From positions 62,001-126,000 of the forward strand of contig JACKEC010000031.1 of the NCBI GenBank assembly GCA_020633195.1: a stretch of DNA of 64,000 nt, read 5' to 3'. Position numbers and translations under genes: made by a program. Below the pieces are notes generated by a model that saw only the letters and a program-made list of their open reading frames with translations, was not told the origin of the DNA and did no database searches. Below, in pieces: positions 7,438 to 16,174 of the stretch. The DNA comes from Sandaracinaceae bacterium (GTDB lineage: Bacteria > Myxococcota_A > Polyangia > Polyangiales > Sandaracinaceae). The stretch's first letter is position 1. Every line of letters starts with the position of its first letter.

Positions 7438-9771
7438 TCAGGGAGGCGGCGTCGCCATGGCCTCCGCGGAGAGCACCGCCGCCTCGACCGCGCGACGGAA
7501 GCTCGGGCGGCTCGGATCGATGCCCACGCGGAGGCGCGAGAGGACGAAGAGCGTGCCGTAGAAGGCGCGGAGCCCGAGGATCAGGTCCGGCGGGATCTGC
7601 ACGTTGTGGTAGTTCGTGCTGCGCCGCGAGAAGAGCTCGCGGAGCTGCTCGGTGACGATGTTCGCGGAGTGGAGCGCCGCGCCGCCCTCGTCGACGTCGT
7701 CGGTGTAGTAGTCGGGGTGGAACTTGGCGACGAACTCCTGGTAGTCGAAGTGGTCGGCGTCCACCGGGAAGCCGAGCTCGCGGATGCCCCGCTTCAGGCC
7801 GGCCTCGTCGCGCTCCATCATCGCCTGGCCGAGCCGCACCCAGCGCAGCCGCACCGCGGCGTCCCAGCGCGGCACGCACCCGAAGTCGAGCACGTGGACG
7901 CGATCCTCGCCGAAGACGTAGTTCCCCGGGTGCGGATCGCTCCAGGCGTAGCCGCCGGCCACGAAGGCGAAGTGCAGGCGGAGCAGCGCCTCGCCGAACC
8001 GCCTCCGCTCCTCGAACCCCGCCTCCTCCGCGACCTCGCCGAGGGTGCAGCCGAACACGCGCTCCATCGTCAGCACGCCTTGCGTCGAGCACTCGGGGAC
8101 GACCCGCGGGACGCTGAGCCCCGGGTCGTCCGCGAAGTGACGCCGGAACGCCTCCTGGACGGCCGCCTCGCGCCGGTAGTCGCACTCGGCGAGGAGCGAC
8201 TCGCGGAGCATCGCGACGATCCCGCGCCAGTCGACCTTCGGGCGGAGCACCACCGCCACCGGGACGAGCAGCGACAGGTGCAGCAGGTCGTGCCGGATCG
8301 CGTCGCGGATCCCCGGAAGCCGCACCTTCACCGCGACCTCGGTGCCGTCGTGGAGCTGCCCCGCGTGCACCTGCCCGATGCTCCCGACGCCGATCGGCGC
8401 CTCCTCGAGCTCGCGGAAGAAGACCGGCCAGGGCCGGCCGAGCTCGCGCTCCAGGCACGCCTCGATCGCCTCGAAGGGGACCGGCGTCCCGCGCGCGCGG
8501 GTGGCGATCAGGCGCCGCTCGATCGCCGGGCTCAGCTCGAGCCCCATCGTGCTCGCCTGCTGCGCGACCTTCAGGAGCGGACCCTTGAGCGCGTCGAGGC
8601 GCGTGGCCGCGGTCTCGACGAGCGCGTCGAGCTCGGCGCGGCGGAGGCGCGTCGCGCGCTTCTTCGACGTGAAGAGGGCGCGCGTCCGGGAGACGCCGAG
8701 CTTCGCGGTGAGCGCGAGGAGGAGGCTCGCGGTGCCGCCCGCGCGCGACCACCGCGTGACCGGGACCGAGCGCGACGCCGACGAGCTCGACGCGCTCGTC
8801 GCGAACGTCTCGTGGACGTCGAGGAGGAAGCCCAGCGAGTCCTCGGTCTGCCCCGCGCTCAGCTCGAGGGAGAGCGCCCGCGCGGCGCTCGCGACCACCC
8901 GCGCGGGATCGAAGTGCTTGGCCTGGAGGAGCCAGCGGGTGATCCCCGCGAGGACGAGGAGCGCGGTCTCGGGGTCCGCCTCCGCCCGGCGCAGCTCCGC
9001 GAGGGCGGCCCCGGCCTCGCGCAGCCGGTCGTGCATCGGGCGCTCCGGATCGCGCAGCCGCGCGAGCAGCTCGACCTCCGCGCCGGTCGCGCCGACCACC
9101 GCGGCGGCGCGCTCGGCCGCGTGCTTCTGCGGCGCGGCGTGGGTGAGCAAGGCGACCACGCGGAGCTGCGCCGCCGTCCACGAAGCTTGCTCGTCGACGA
9201 GCGGGCCCGGGTCGGCCGAGAGGTGCGCTCGCGCGCAGGCCTCGTGCCAGCGGGCGGCGTCCGCGTCGCCCGCGCCGCGGCGGCACGCGTCGGCCATCGC
9301 GAGCACCTCGAAGTGGCCTCCCGCGAGGCGGCGCCCGCGCAGGTCGGCGTCCGTGATCCACTCGGGCGGAGCGATCTCCGCGGCGCGGGTCGCGGTGACC
9401 TCGGGGTGCGAGGCGAGCGCGAGCCCGAGGGCGTGCCCGGCGGCCGCGTTCGTGGCGTCCTCACCCACCTCCACGCCATCGCAGTAGCCCGCCATGAGCC
9501 GGCTCCAGGTGGACGTGAAGGGATCGCCTTCGCGCGCCGCCGCCGCCGCCCGGTGCACGTCTCCGTAGGCGCTCGACAGGCGGGAGCGGCGCGCGTGGAC
9601 GCCCTGCTCGGCGAGGATCGCGAAGGCGCGGTCTTCGAGCGCGCGCGCCTCCTCGTCGCCGGACGCCCGCTCGAGCGCCCGGAGCGCGGCGACGAGCTCG
9701 CGCATCGCGTCGTCCACGGGGGGCGCCCCCCGCACGGCGGCGGCGTAGCTCGCGCGGGTCCAGGTCGTCAC
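7438..9771 (-). CDS. AarF/UbiB (ABC1/ADCK) family atypical kinase with long N-terminal extension
   Basis: The 777-residue product starts at a GTG at 9771. Residues 1-345 form an Ala-rich helical region I cannot assign. Residues about 380-760 are a UbiB-type kinase: AVKV with Lys482, DPHPGN (612-617) and DFG (629-631). Two family hallmarks deviate: the usual KxGQ motif reads KVAQ (401-404), and the Ala-rich nucleotide loop (normally AAASIGQVH) reads GVGSIGQVH (461-469). In the human relative ADCK3, Ala-to-Gly changes in that loop alter nucleotide preference and allow autophosphorylation, so activity here may differ from classical quinone-linked UbiB (inference). It is upstream of, and 53 nt from, the TssM-like gene. 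Confidence 0.85.
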   Translation of the reverse strand: MTTWTRASYAAAVRGAPPVDDAMRELVAALRALERASGDEEARALEDRAFAILAEQGVHARRSRLSSAYGDVHRAAAAAREGDPFTSTWSRLMAGYCDGVEVGEDATNAAAGHALGLALASHPEVTATRAAEIAPPEWITDADLRGRRLAGGHFEVLAMADACRRGAGDADAARWHEACARAHLSADPGPLVDEQASWTAAQLRVVALLTHAAPQKHAAERAAAVVGATGAEVELLARLRDPERPMHDRLREAGAALAELRRAEADPETALLVLAGITRWLLQAKHFDPARVVASAARALSLELSAGQTEDSLGFLLDVHETFATSASSSSASRSVPVTRWSRAGGTASLLLALTAKLGVSRTRALFTSKKRATRLRRAELDALVETAATRLDALKGPLLKVAQQASTMGLELSPAIERRLIATRARGTPVPFEAIEACLERELGRPWPVFFRELEEAPIGVGSIGQVHAGQLHDGTEVAVKVRLPGIRDAIRHDLLHLSLLVPVAVVLRPKVDWRGIVAMLRESLLAECDYRREAAVQEAFRRHFADDPGLSVPRVVPECSTQGVLTMERVFGCTLGEVAEEAGFEERRRFGEALLRLHFAFVAGGYAWSDPHPGNYVFGEDRVHVLDFGCVPRWDAAVRLRWVRLGQAMMERDEAGLKRGIRELGFPVDADHFDYQEFVAKFHPDYYTDDVDEGGAALHSANIVTEQLRELFSRRSTNYHNVQIPPDLILGLRAFYGTLFVLSRLRVGIDPSRPSFRRAVEAAVLSAEAMATPPP

Positions 9772-9805
9772 GCGCCTCTAGGCTCGGGGACGGGCGTCGG
9801 CGACG

Positions 9806-10219
9806 TCAACGTCCGGCGCACATCGGGTGCGCGCGGCAGTCGGCGCAGCGGCAGTTCTCGCTGATCGGCGAGCAGAGCCCGTCGTCCACGCAGCCGTCGT
9901 CGAGGCAGAGGAACTCCGCGTCGTCGCACTCGGGGCAGGTGCAGTCGTCCTCGATGGTGCAGCGGCCGTCCATGCCGCAGCCGCTGCAGGTGCAGGTCGC
10001 GTCGTCCCGCATCGGGCAGTCGGGCGGGTCGTAGAGCATGCACGCGAAGCTCGGCCCCGCGTCCTCCGCTCCCGCGTCACCCGGGCCCGCGTCGCCGGCG
10101 CCCGCGTCGCCCTCGCCCGCGTCCATGGCTCCGGGACCAGCGTCGCTCGGATCCGGATCCGCGCAGCCCCCGAGCGAGAGCACCAGCAGGAACCCGAGGA
10201 GTGTCGTTCGTCGCAGCAT
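9806..10219 (-). CDS. Small Cys-rich lipoprotein with Asp-Ala-Gly stalk
   Basis: A 137-residue lipoprotein with signal TTLLGFLLVLSLGGC (lipobox LGGC). After the Cys there are about seven D-A-G-x-G units (roughly residues 25-55) forming an acidic tether, then a C-terminal 80-residue module with about 14 Cys in C-x-C and C-x2-C spacing, probably disulfide-rich or metal-binding. The reverse complement upstream of the ATG carries gaggaggg, a strong ribosome site, supporting the start. It is divergent from the FHA kinase. No named family recognised; surface exposure is inference. Confidence 0.75.
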   Translation of the reverse strand: MLRRTTLLGFLLVLSLGGCADPDPSDAGPGAMDAGEGDAGAGDAGPGDAGAEDAGPSFACMLYDPPDCPMRDDATCTCSGCGMDGRCTIEDDCTCPECDDAEFLCLDDGCVDDGLCSPISENCRCADCRAHPMCAGR

Positions 10220-10354
10220 CAGCCCTCCTCACGCGCGCCGCCGCGCGCCTTCGTTCGACTATGCGACGGGGGCCGAGCCCGGTAAGCGGATGTGACATGC
10301 GACCCCCGGACAGGACCGAACGCGGAGCGCCAGAGCTGCCACTGTCGAAGGGCC

Positions 10355-11533
10355 ATGCGGGAGTACTACCTACGACTCAACGGCGGGCGCGTCCGGCTCG
10401 AGCCCGGCTCCTACACCATCGGCCGGGGCGCGGGCGTCGACGTCTGGCTGGACGACCCGGACATCGCTCGAACGCACGCCACCCTGTGGATCGGCGCCGA
10501 CGCGGCGGTGCTCCAGGACTCGAGCGGCGGGCGCCTGCTCGTCAACGATCGCCCGGTGAACGCGGCGACCGAGGTGCGCGCCGGGGATCGAATCCAGCTC
10601 GCGCGCTCGGAGCTGACGCTCCTCGAGCTCGCGGTCGAGGGCCGCGCCCCCGCCACCGCGCGGGTCCCCGACGACCCCGAGGATCTGATCGGACGCACGC
10701 TCGCGGGGCGCTACACGATCCGTCGCGCGCTCGGCCAGGGCGGCATGGGCCGGGTGTTCGTCGCGGACCAGACCTCGCTCGGCCGGCGCGTCGCGGTCAA
10801 GGTGCTCCACCCTCACCTCGCGGCGGACGAGGAGATCGTCTCGCGCTTCTACACCGAGGCGCGCGCCGCGAGCCGCGTGAGCCACCCCAACGCGGTCGCG
10901 GTGATCGACTTCGGCCGGAGCCGCGAGCTCCTCTACATGGCGATGGAGCTCGTCGAGGGCGTCACGCTCGCCGAGCTCCTCGATCTCGAGGGCCCCCTGC
11001 CCGCGCGGCGCGCGTGCGAGCTGGCGATCGGCGCGCTCGGCGCCCTCGGAGAGGCGCACTCGCTCGGCATCACCCACCGCGACGTGAAGCCCGCGAACAT
11101 CATGGTCAAGCCGCTCCGCGAGGGGCGCGAGGTGGTGAAGGTCCTCGACTTCGGGCTCGCGAAGATCGCCAACCGCCCCCGCTCCGCCCACGCCACGCAG
11201 CCCGGCTTCGCGTGCGGCACCCCCGAGTACATGTCGCCGCAGCAGGCGGCGGGCGAGAAGGTCGACAGCCGCACGGATCTGTACTCGCTCGGCGCGACGC
11301 TCTTCGAGCTGCTCACGGGCACCCCGCCGTTTCGGGGCGACGACCCGCTGCGCGTCATGCTCCGGCACATGCGCGATCCGGTGCCCGACCCGCGCGACCG
11401 CGTCGCGGGCGCGGACCTCTCCGACGAGCTCGCGCGCGTCGTGATGCGCTCGCTCGCGAAGGACCCGGCGGACCGCTTCCAGACCGCGATGGATCTGCGC
11501 GCGGCGCTGACGGGCGCGTTCGGGCCCAGCTGA
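10355..11533 (+). CDS. FHA domain-Ser/Thr protein kinase
   Basis: The 392-residue cytosolic kinase has an N-terminal FHA domain (about residues 5-95; GRGAGVD..LDD, IART at 37-40, VND) that binds phosphothreonine, followed by a Hanks-type kinase (about 118-388). Kinase motifs are intact: GQGGMGRV (127-134), catalytic Lys149, HRDVKPAN (241-248), DFG (265-267) and CGTPEYMSPQQ before the alphaF helix. There is no membrane segment. I chose the ATG at 10355 because the FHA fold begins right after it; an in-frame ATG at 10292 would add an unstructured Cys-containing leader. It is followed by a second kinase gene on the same strand and is divergent from a Cys-rich lipoprotein. Substrates are unknown. 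Confidence 0.92.
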   Translation: MREYYLRLNGGRVRLEPGSYTIGRGAGVDVWLDDPDIARTHATLWIGADAAVLQDSSGGRLLVNDRPVNAATEVRAGDRIQLARSELTLLELAVEGRAPATARVPDDPEDLIGRTLAGRYTIRRALGQGGMGRVFVADQTSLGRRVAVKVLHPHLAADEEIVSRFYTEARAASRVSHPNAVAVIDFGRSRELLYMAMELVEGVTLAELLDLEGPLPARRACELAIGALGALGEAHSLGITHRDVKPANIMVKPLREGREVVKVLDFGLAKIANRPRSAHATQPGFACGTPEYMSPQQAAGEKVDSRTDLYSLGATLFELLTGTPPFRGDDPLRVMLRHMRDPVPDPRDRVAGADLSDELARVVMRSLAKDPADRFQTAMDLRAALTGAFGPS

Positions 11534-11541
11534 GGCGCGCT

Positions 11542-11557
11542 CGCAAGGCTCCTTGCG
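11542..11557 (+). terminator. Hairpin after the FHA-kinase gene
   Basis: A 6-bp perfect stem (cgcaag/cttgcg) with a 4-nt loop lies 8 nt past the stop codon, flanked by weaker complementary gaggc/gcctc. No T-run follows, so it may attenuate rather than end transcription. Confidence 0.35.
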
Positions 11558-11608
11558 GGCCTCGGCGCGCGTTGATCGCGCTCCGCGCGTGATGCAACAT
11601 CGCCACAC

Positions 11609-13036
11609 GTGAGCGCGCGCGCGAGCCTGGGGTCCGGCCGCTACGAGATCCTGTTTCGACTCGGACGCGGCGGCATGGCGGAGGTCTTCGCGGGCCGGCT
11701 CCGCGGCGAGGGCGACTTCACCAAGCTCGTCGCGATCAAGCGGATGCTGCCGCACCTCGCGAGCGACCCGGCGCTGGTCCGGCGCTTCCTCGACGAGGCG
11801 AAGCTCGCCGCGCACGTCCACAGCGCGCACGTGGTCTCGACGCTCGACGTGGGCCGCGACGACGACGGCAGCCCCTTCCTCGTCCTCGAGCTCGTGGTGG
11901 GGGTGACGCTCGCGCGGCTGATCGAGGCGGGCCACGCGACCCTCGCCGAGCGCGCGCACCTCGTCGCGGAGGTCGCCCTCGGCCTCGCCGAGGTCCACGA
12001 GGCCCGCGGCCCCGACGGCGCGCCGCTGTCGATGGTCCACCGCGACGTGTCGCCCGCGAACGTCCTCGTCGGCACCGACGGACGCGCGCGGCTCGCCGAC
12101 TTCGGGATCGCCCGCGCGGACCTCCCGCGCGAGGCGACCGCCGTGGGCACGCGGCTCGGCAAGCCCGGCTACATGGCGCCCGAGGCGCTGCTCGGCGGCC
12201 CCGCCGACGCGCGCAGCGACGTGTGGTCGCTCGGGGTCGTGCTCTGGGAGGCGCTCGCGGGGCGCAGGCTCTTCCCCGGCGGCGAGGCCGACGCGAGCCG
12301 GGAGGCGCCTCCCCTCCGCTGGAGCACCCCGGTCTGCCCCGAGGCGCTCGCGCGCCTCACCGAGCGGGCGCTCGCGCGTGACCCCGCCGACCGCTTCCGC
12401 GACGCGCGGGAGCTCTCGAGCGCGCTCGTCACCGCGCTCGCCGAGCTGCCCGCGAGCGACCCCGCCGCCATCGCGCGCCACGTGCGCGCCGCCGGCGAGC
12501 CGGGCTTGAGCTCGCTCGAGGCGGCGCTTCGGACCGACGCCGCCGAGCCCAGCGTCACCCTCGAGCTCGAGGACGTTACGGTGAGCGGCCTGATCGGGGA
12601 CGCGTGGGACCCGAACGCGCCGACCCGCCGGCTCGACCCGCCGACGCTCACGCGCGTGGACGCGACCGCGACGCCCGCGCGGGCCACCCCGTGGCGCTCG
12701 ATCGCCATCGCCGCGGTCGGCCTCGCCGGCCTCGGGGTGGGGCTCGCGGTGGCGATCGCGCTGACCCGCCCGGAGCCCTCGACTCCGCACGTCGCGTTGC
12801 CCCCCGTCGAGCCGGCGACGCGGGGCTCGAGCCCGGCGCCGACCGCGCCGGCGCCGGTCGAGGCGGTCGACGATCCGATCGAGGCACCCCCAGCGCGCGC
12901 CGCGGACGCGTCGTCCGACGCGGCCCCGCGCCCCGTCCGCGCCGCGACGCCGAGGCCCGCGCCGGCGCCGACCCCCTCGACGGGCGGGCGCGCGGGGACG
13001 GTGGGCCTCGACGTGTTCGATCGGGGAGGTCGTTGA
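11609..13036 (+). CDS. Membrane-anchored Ser/Thr protein kinase (PknB-like)
   Basis: The 475-residue product starts with GTG at 11609. A Hanks-type kinase fills residues about 11-280: LGRGGMAEVF (18-27), Lys44, HRDVSPAN (144-151), DFG (164-166), GYMAPE (187-192), DVWSLGVVLWE. HRDVSPAN, with Ser in place of Lys, is common in myxobacterial kinases and may affect phosphotransfer (inference). A single membrane helix (about 364-385) is followed by a Pro/Ala-rich 85-residue tail outside the membrane with no obvious sensor fold. The stop overlaps the next start (ttga), so the TPR protein is translated in coupling. The kinase probably acts with its downstream partners at the envelope. Confidence 0.92.
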   Translation: MSARASLGSGRYEILFRLGRGGMAEVFAGRLRGEGDFTKLVAIKRMLPHLASDPALVRRFLDEAKLAAHVHSAHVVSTLDVGRDDDGSPFLVLELVVGVTLARLIEAGHATLAERAHLVAEVALGLAEVHEARGPDGAPLSMVHRDVSPANVLVGTDGRARLADFGIARADLPREATAVGTRLGKPGYMAPEALLGGPADARSDVWSLGVVLWEALAGRRLFPGGEADASREAPPLRWSTPVCPEALARLTERALARDPADRFRDARELSSALVTALAELPASDPAAIARHVRAAGEPGLSSLEAALRTDAAEPSVTLELEDVTVSGLIGDAWDPNAPTRRLDPPTLTRVDATATPARATPWRSIAIAAVGLAGLGVGLAVAIALTRPEPSTPHVALPPVEPATRGSSPAPTAPAPVEAVDDPIEAPPARAADASSDAAPRPVRAATPRPAPAPTPSTGGRAGTVGLDVFDRGGR

Positions 13037-13713
13037 CGCGCGCCCTCGCCGCCGCGCTCCTCCTCGCCCTCGCCGTCGCGCCGGGCGCGGCCCGCGCGCA
13101 GGACGGGCGCGAGGCGTTCGTCGAGGGCACGCGCGCGCTCGAGGAGAACCGCATCGACGACGCGCTCGCGCACTTCCAGCGCTCGTACGCGGAGAGCCAC
13201 AACCCGGCGGCGCTCTTCAACGTCGCGCGGACCGAGCTGGTGACGGGCCGCTACCTCGCGACGATCCACACGGTGGAGCGCCTGCTCACCGACCACCCCG
13301 ACCTGGCGCCCGAGCTGCGCGCCGAGGCCGAGGAGACCCGCACCCGCGCCCGCGCGCGCCTCGCGCGGCTGGTGCTGCTCTACGATCCGCCGGCGCCGAC
13401 GGTGGAGATCGACGGACGCGCCGCGACGCCCGAGGGCGACCCCCCGACGGTGGTGCTCGACCCGGGCCCGCACGCGCTCCGGGCGAGCCGACCGGGCGCG
13501 GCGCCGTTCCGCTGGCAGGGCGAGCTGGCGCCCGGCGAGGTCACGCCGCTCCAGCTCGGCGCGGCCGAGCCCGTCGAGCCGGACGACCCCGCGTGGCCCT
13601 GGATCGTCGGTGGCGGCGTCGTGCTCGCGGTCGCCGCCGTCGTGACCCTCGCGGTGGTGCTGGCCCTCGACGCGCAGCTCGGCCCGCGGCACGAGCGGGT
13701 GCTGCGGCCATGA
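13033..13713 (+). CDS. TPR/PEGA-like periplasmic protein with C-terminal membrane helix
   Basis: The 226-residue product starts at a TTG at 13033 that overlaps the kinase stop by 4 nt; ggggaggt just upstream is a good ribosome site. A signal peptide (RALAAALLLALAVAPGAARA) is followed by TPR-like helices (about residues 25-110; AFVEGTRALEE..DALAHFQRSY, NPAALFNVART), then a PEGA-like beta segment (about 118-175) and a membrane helix (about 190-213). This set-up matches myxobacterial TPR-PEGA proteins found next to Ser/Thr kinases, which probably act as periplasmic partners of the kinase C-terminal domain (inference). It in turn overlaps the next lipoprotein by 4 nt (atga). Confidence 0.82.
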   Translation: MTRALAAALLLALAVAPGAARAQDGREAFVEGTRALEENRIDDALAHFQRSYAESHNPAALFNVARTELVTGRYLATIHTVERLLTDHPDLAPELRAEAEETRTRARARLARLVLLYDPPAPTVEIDGRAATPEGDPPTVVLDPGPHALRASRPGAAPFRWQGELAPGEVTPLQLGAAEPVEPDDPAWPWIVGGGVVLAVAAVVTLAVVLALDAQLGPRHERVLRP

Positions 13714-14225
13714 CCCGCGTGGCGCTCCTGGGCGTGTTGCTGGCGGGCTGCGGGGACGCCGCGATCCTCGAGCTCACCCTCGAGCTCCCCGCCGCGAGCG
13801 CCCGCTGCGACAGCGCGATCGCGCGGGTCGACGCGCGCTTCCTCGCGGCCGACGAGACCGCGTGCCCCGTGGCCACCGGCGAGTGGCGCGGCGACGCGCT
13901 CGACGTTGCGGTCGGAGACACCCCGAGCACCCTGATCGTCGACGTCGTCGCCGACGACGACGAGGTCGAGCTGCCGCTGTGCCTGCGCTTGCGCCCCTGC
14001 GACGGCCCGGGCTGTCCTCGCCACGACCCCCTCGTCGACCCGAGCCTCGTCGCCGAGCTCGCGCGCCCCTTCCATCGCGGCCAGCGCACCCGGTGGACGC
14101 TCACCGTCCGCGATCTCTGCTTCCCCGACGACCGCGGCGTCATCGACGCCTGCGCCATCGGTGGCTGCACGGACGAGATCCGCGCGAGCTACTGCCGCGA
14201 CGACGGCTCTCACCTCTGCGACTGA
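13710..14225 (+). CDS. Putative lipoprotein, last gene of kinase operon
   Basis: A 171-residue lipoprotein with a very short signal (MTRVALLGVLLAGC). The ATG overlaps the TGA of the TPR gene (atga), implying translational coupling. The mature part has paired Cys (about residues 31, 51, 91, 97, 102, 135 and several near the C-terminus) and beta-rich sequence (AILELTLELP, LIVDVVADDDEVELPLCLRL) reminiscent of a small Ig-like or lectin-like domain. No named family is recognised. As the fourth gene after two kinases it may be an envelope sensor or effector of that pathway. It is convergent with the Cys-rich lipoprotein ending at 14235. Confidence 0.7.
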   Translation: MTRVALLGVLLAGCGDAAILELTLELPAASARCDSAIARVDARFLAADETACPVATGEWRGDALDVAVGDTPSTLIVDVVADDDEVELPLCLRLRPCDGPGCPRHDPLVDPSLVAELARPFHRGQRTRWTLTVRDLCFPDDRGVIDACAIGGCTDEIRASYCRDDGSHLCD

Positions 14226-14234
14226 CGGAACACC

Positions 14235-16160
14235 TCAACGGAGGTTGTCGGCCAGCACCCACCCTCGCGAGCCTGGCGGCGAGAGCACGGGGCTGCTCGA
14301 GTCGAGGCTCGTCACGAACGCCCACCCGCCGGCCTCGTAGAGCACGCGCACGCGGTCGTCGCGGTGCAGGTAGCGCCGAGGCGGGCCGTCCTGCGCGTAG
14401 CGCAGCAGCAAGGTGTCGGCGTCGACCTGCGCGTCGCGCGAGGCCGTCGCGCCGTCGCAGTCGCCGGCGCCCTGCCCCGCGGGGTTCGCGTCCCGGCAGC
14501 TCCGCGCCGGCCCCACGCAGTCCAGCGGCTCGCAAGACGGATTGCGGCTGTACGCGTTGGTCCGGATCGCGAAGTCGGTGCCCGCGACGCCGTCGACGCA
14601 CGCGTGGTTCTCGGGGAACAGGTCGAGCGAAAGATCCGCCGCGCGGACCCAGCCGACGCGCGTCTCGACGCCGGTGCCGGCCACGACGTAGCCGAACATC
14701 CACCCGTCCCGCGCCGGTCGAAAGGGCGGCGCGTCGAGGCACCCGGGGTTGCGGGTGGACTGCGCCGCGAAGAGATCGCCTGGCATCAAGGTGGCGAGCG
14801 GCGCGCGACCCTCGCCGGAGACGAGCTCCGTCGTCGTCGCCGCCATCAGCGGGTAGTAGCCGACGTTCACGGCGTCCTGCGTGTACGCCTCGGCGATCGA
14901 GGCGCACACGTCGCCGCCCGTGCCGTGCGTGCCTCGGCAGGCCGCCGCCTGACCGATCCCGGGGAAGCCGATGCACCAGCCGCAGTCGCGCTGGCACGTG
15001 CCGCAGGTCTCGCGCAGGTCGAGCTCGCACGCGTCGTCGCCGCACACCCCGCGCTCCGCCGTGCAGTCCGCCGGGCACGCCTCGCCCGCATCGCACCGGT
15101 CGTCGCCGCACGTGGTGCAGAGGCCGCAGTCGACCTCGCACGCGCAGCTCGCGCGCTCGGCGTCGTCGCAGCGACCGTCGCCGCAGCCCGCGTCGCAGCA
15201 CTCGGGGCACGCGGCGCAGTCCTCCCCCGCGTCGCAGACCGCGTCGCCGCACACCGGCATCGCGGGGCAGCACTCGGGGCACGCGGGGCAGCTCTCCGTC
15301 GGCGCGCACACCGCGTCGCCGCACCCCGGCGCGGCGGGGCAGTCCGCGGGGCACGCCTCGGACGCCTCGCAGATCGCGTCGCCGCACACCGGGTCGGGCG
15401 GGCCGCAGTCCTCGGGGCAGGTGTCGGGCCCCTCGTCGGCTCCGCACGCGCCGTCGCGGCACGACGCCGGGCAGACCGCCTCGCAGTCCATCGGGCAGCC
15501 ACAGGGGGTCTCCGTCGATGGGTCGCACGCGCCGTCCCCGCACCGCGGCGCCACGACGCAGCCCTCGGCGCGACACACCTCGCCGGCGCCGCAGCCGTCG
15601 ACCTCGAGGCAGCCCCCCTCGGTGCACGCCGCCGTCGCGCACGGGCGCGTCGCCGGGTCGCACGCGGCGTCGTCGGCGCAGAACTCGCCGCACGCGTCGG
15701 CGAGGCACGTGGGCGGTACGCAGCGGCCCTCGTGGCAGGTGGTCGCGTCGGCTGGGTCGCCGTCGCCCGGGCAGGTCACGCGCGCGCAGGCCAGGCTGAT
15801 CGCGACGTGGACGACGCGCGCCTCGCAGCCCGCGGGGAGCTCGGCGACGCGCTGGCCGCGGCTGCGCCCCGCCGCGTCGAGCAAGGTCACGCGGATGTAG
15901 ACGGGCTCGCAGTGCGAGACCTCGAGCTCGGCGACGCGCGCGCCCTCTTCGTAGTCGAGCGCGCCGTCGACCTCGTGCGTGGGCGCGGTGAGGCGGACGC
16001 CTGGCGACGCGAAGCTCGTGTCGGACAGCTCGACGCGAACGGCGACGAAGTCGACGCCCGCCGCGAGGTCCGTGTGCAGGTCGACGTAGACGCTGCGCGA
16101 GGTCGGGGAGCACGCGGCCAAGAGCCCGACCCACGCCGCGAGCGTCGCCATCCGCGCCAC
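14235..16160 (-). CDS. A-type secreted Cys-rich repeat/SH3-like lipoprotein (A1)
   Basis: The product has 641 residues from GTG 16160; an alternative ATG at 16151 gives 638. I prefer the GTG because it adds an Arg before the short lipoprotein signal (TLAAWVGLLAAC). After a beta-rich domain (about 20-125), a Cys-rich array has eight C-G-D-x2-C-(D/E) units, most closing with C-P-x-D-C or C-P-E-C-C, as in myxobacterial Cys-rich repeat proteins. The C-terminal 260 residues contain two segments ending in GWV and resemble bacterial SH3-like modules. It is a close paralogue of the 17320-19182 product. It is last in the A2-B1-A1 operon, 14 nt after B1. Confidence 0.8.
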   Translation of the reverse strand: MARMATLAAWVGLLAACSPTSRSVYVDLHTDLAAGVDFVAVRVELSDTSFASPGVRLTAPTHEVDGALDYEEGARVAELEVSHCEPVYIRVTLLDAAGRSRGQRVAELPAGCEARVVHVAISLACARVTCPGDGDPADATTCHEGRCVPPTCLADACGEFCADDAACDPATRPCATAACTEGGCLEVDGCGAGEVCRAEGCVVAPRCGDGACDPSTETPCGCPMDCEAVCPASCRDGACGADEGPDTCPEDCGPPDPVCGDAICEASEACPADCPAAPGCGDAVCAPTESCPACPECCPAMPVCGDAVCDAGEDCAACPECCDAGCGDGRCDDAERASCACEVDCGLCTTCGDDRCDAGEACPADCTAERGVCGDDACELDLRETCGTCQRDCGWCIGFPGIGQAAACRGTHGTGGDVCASIAEAYTQDAVNVGYYPLMAATTTELVSGEGRAPLATLMPGDLFAAQSTRNPGCLDAPPFRPARDGWMFGYVVAGTGVETRVGWVRAADLSLDLFPENHACVDGVAGTDFAIRTNAYSRNPSCEPLDCVGPARSCRDANPAGQGAGDCDGATASRDAQVDADTLLLRYAQDGPPRRYLHRDDRVRVLYEAGGWAFVTSLDSSSPVLSPPGSRGWVLADNLR

Positions 16161-16174
16161 CGAGACAGGGTAGC

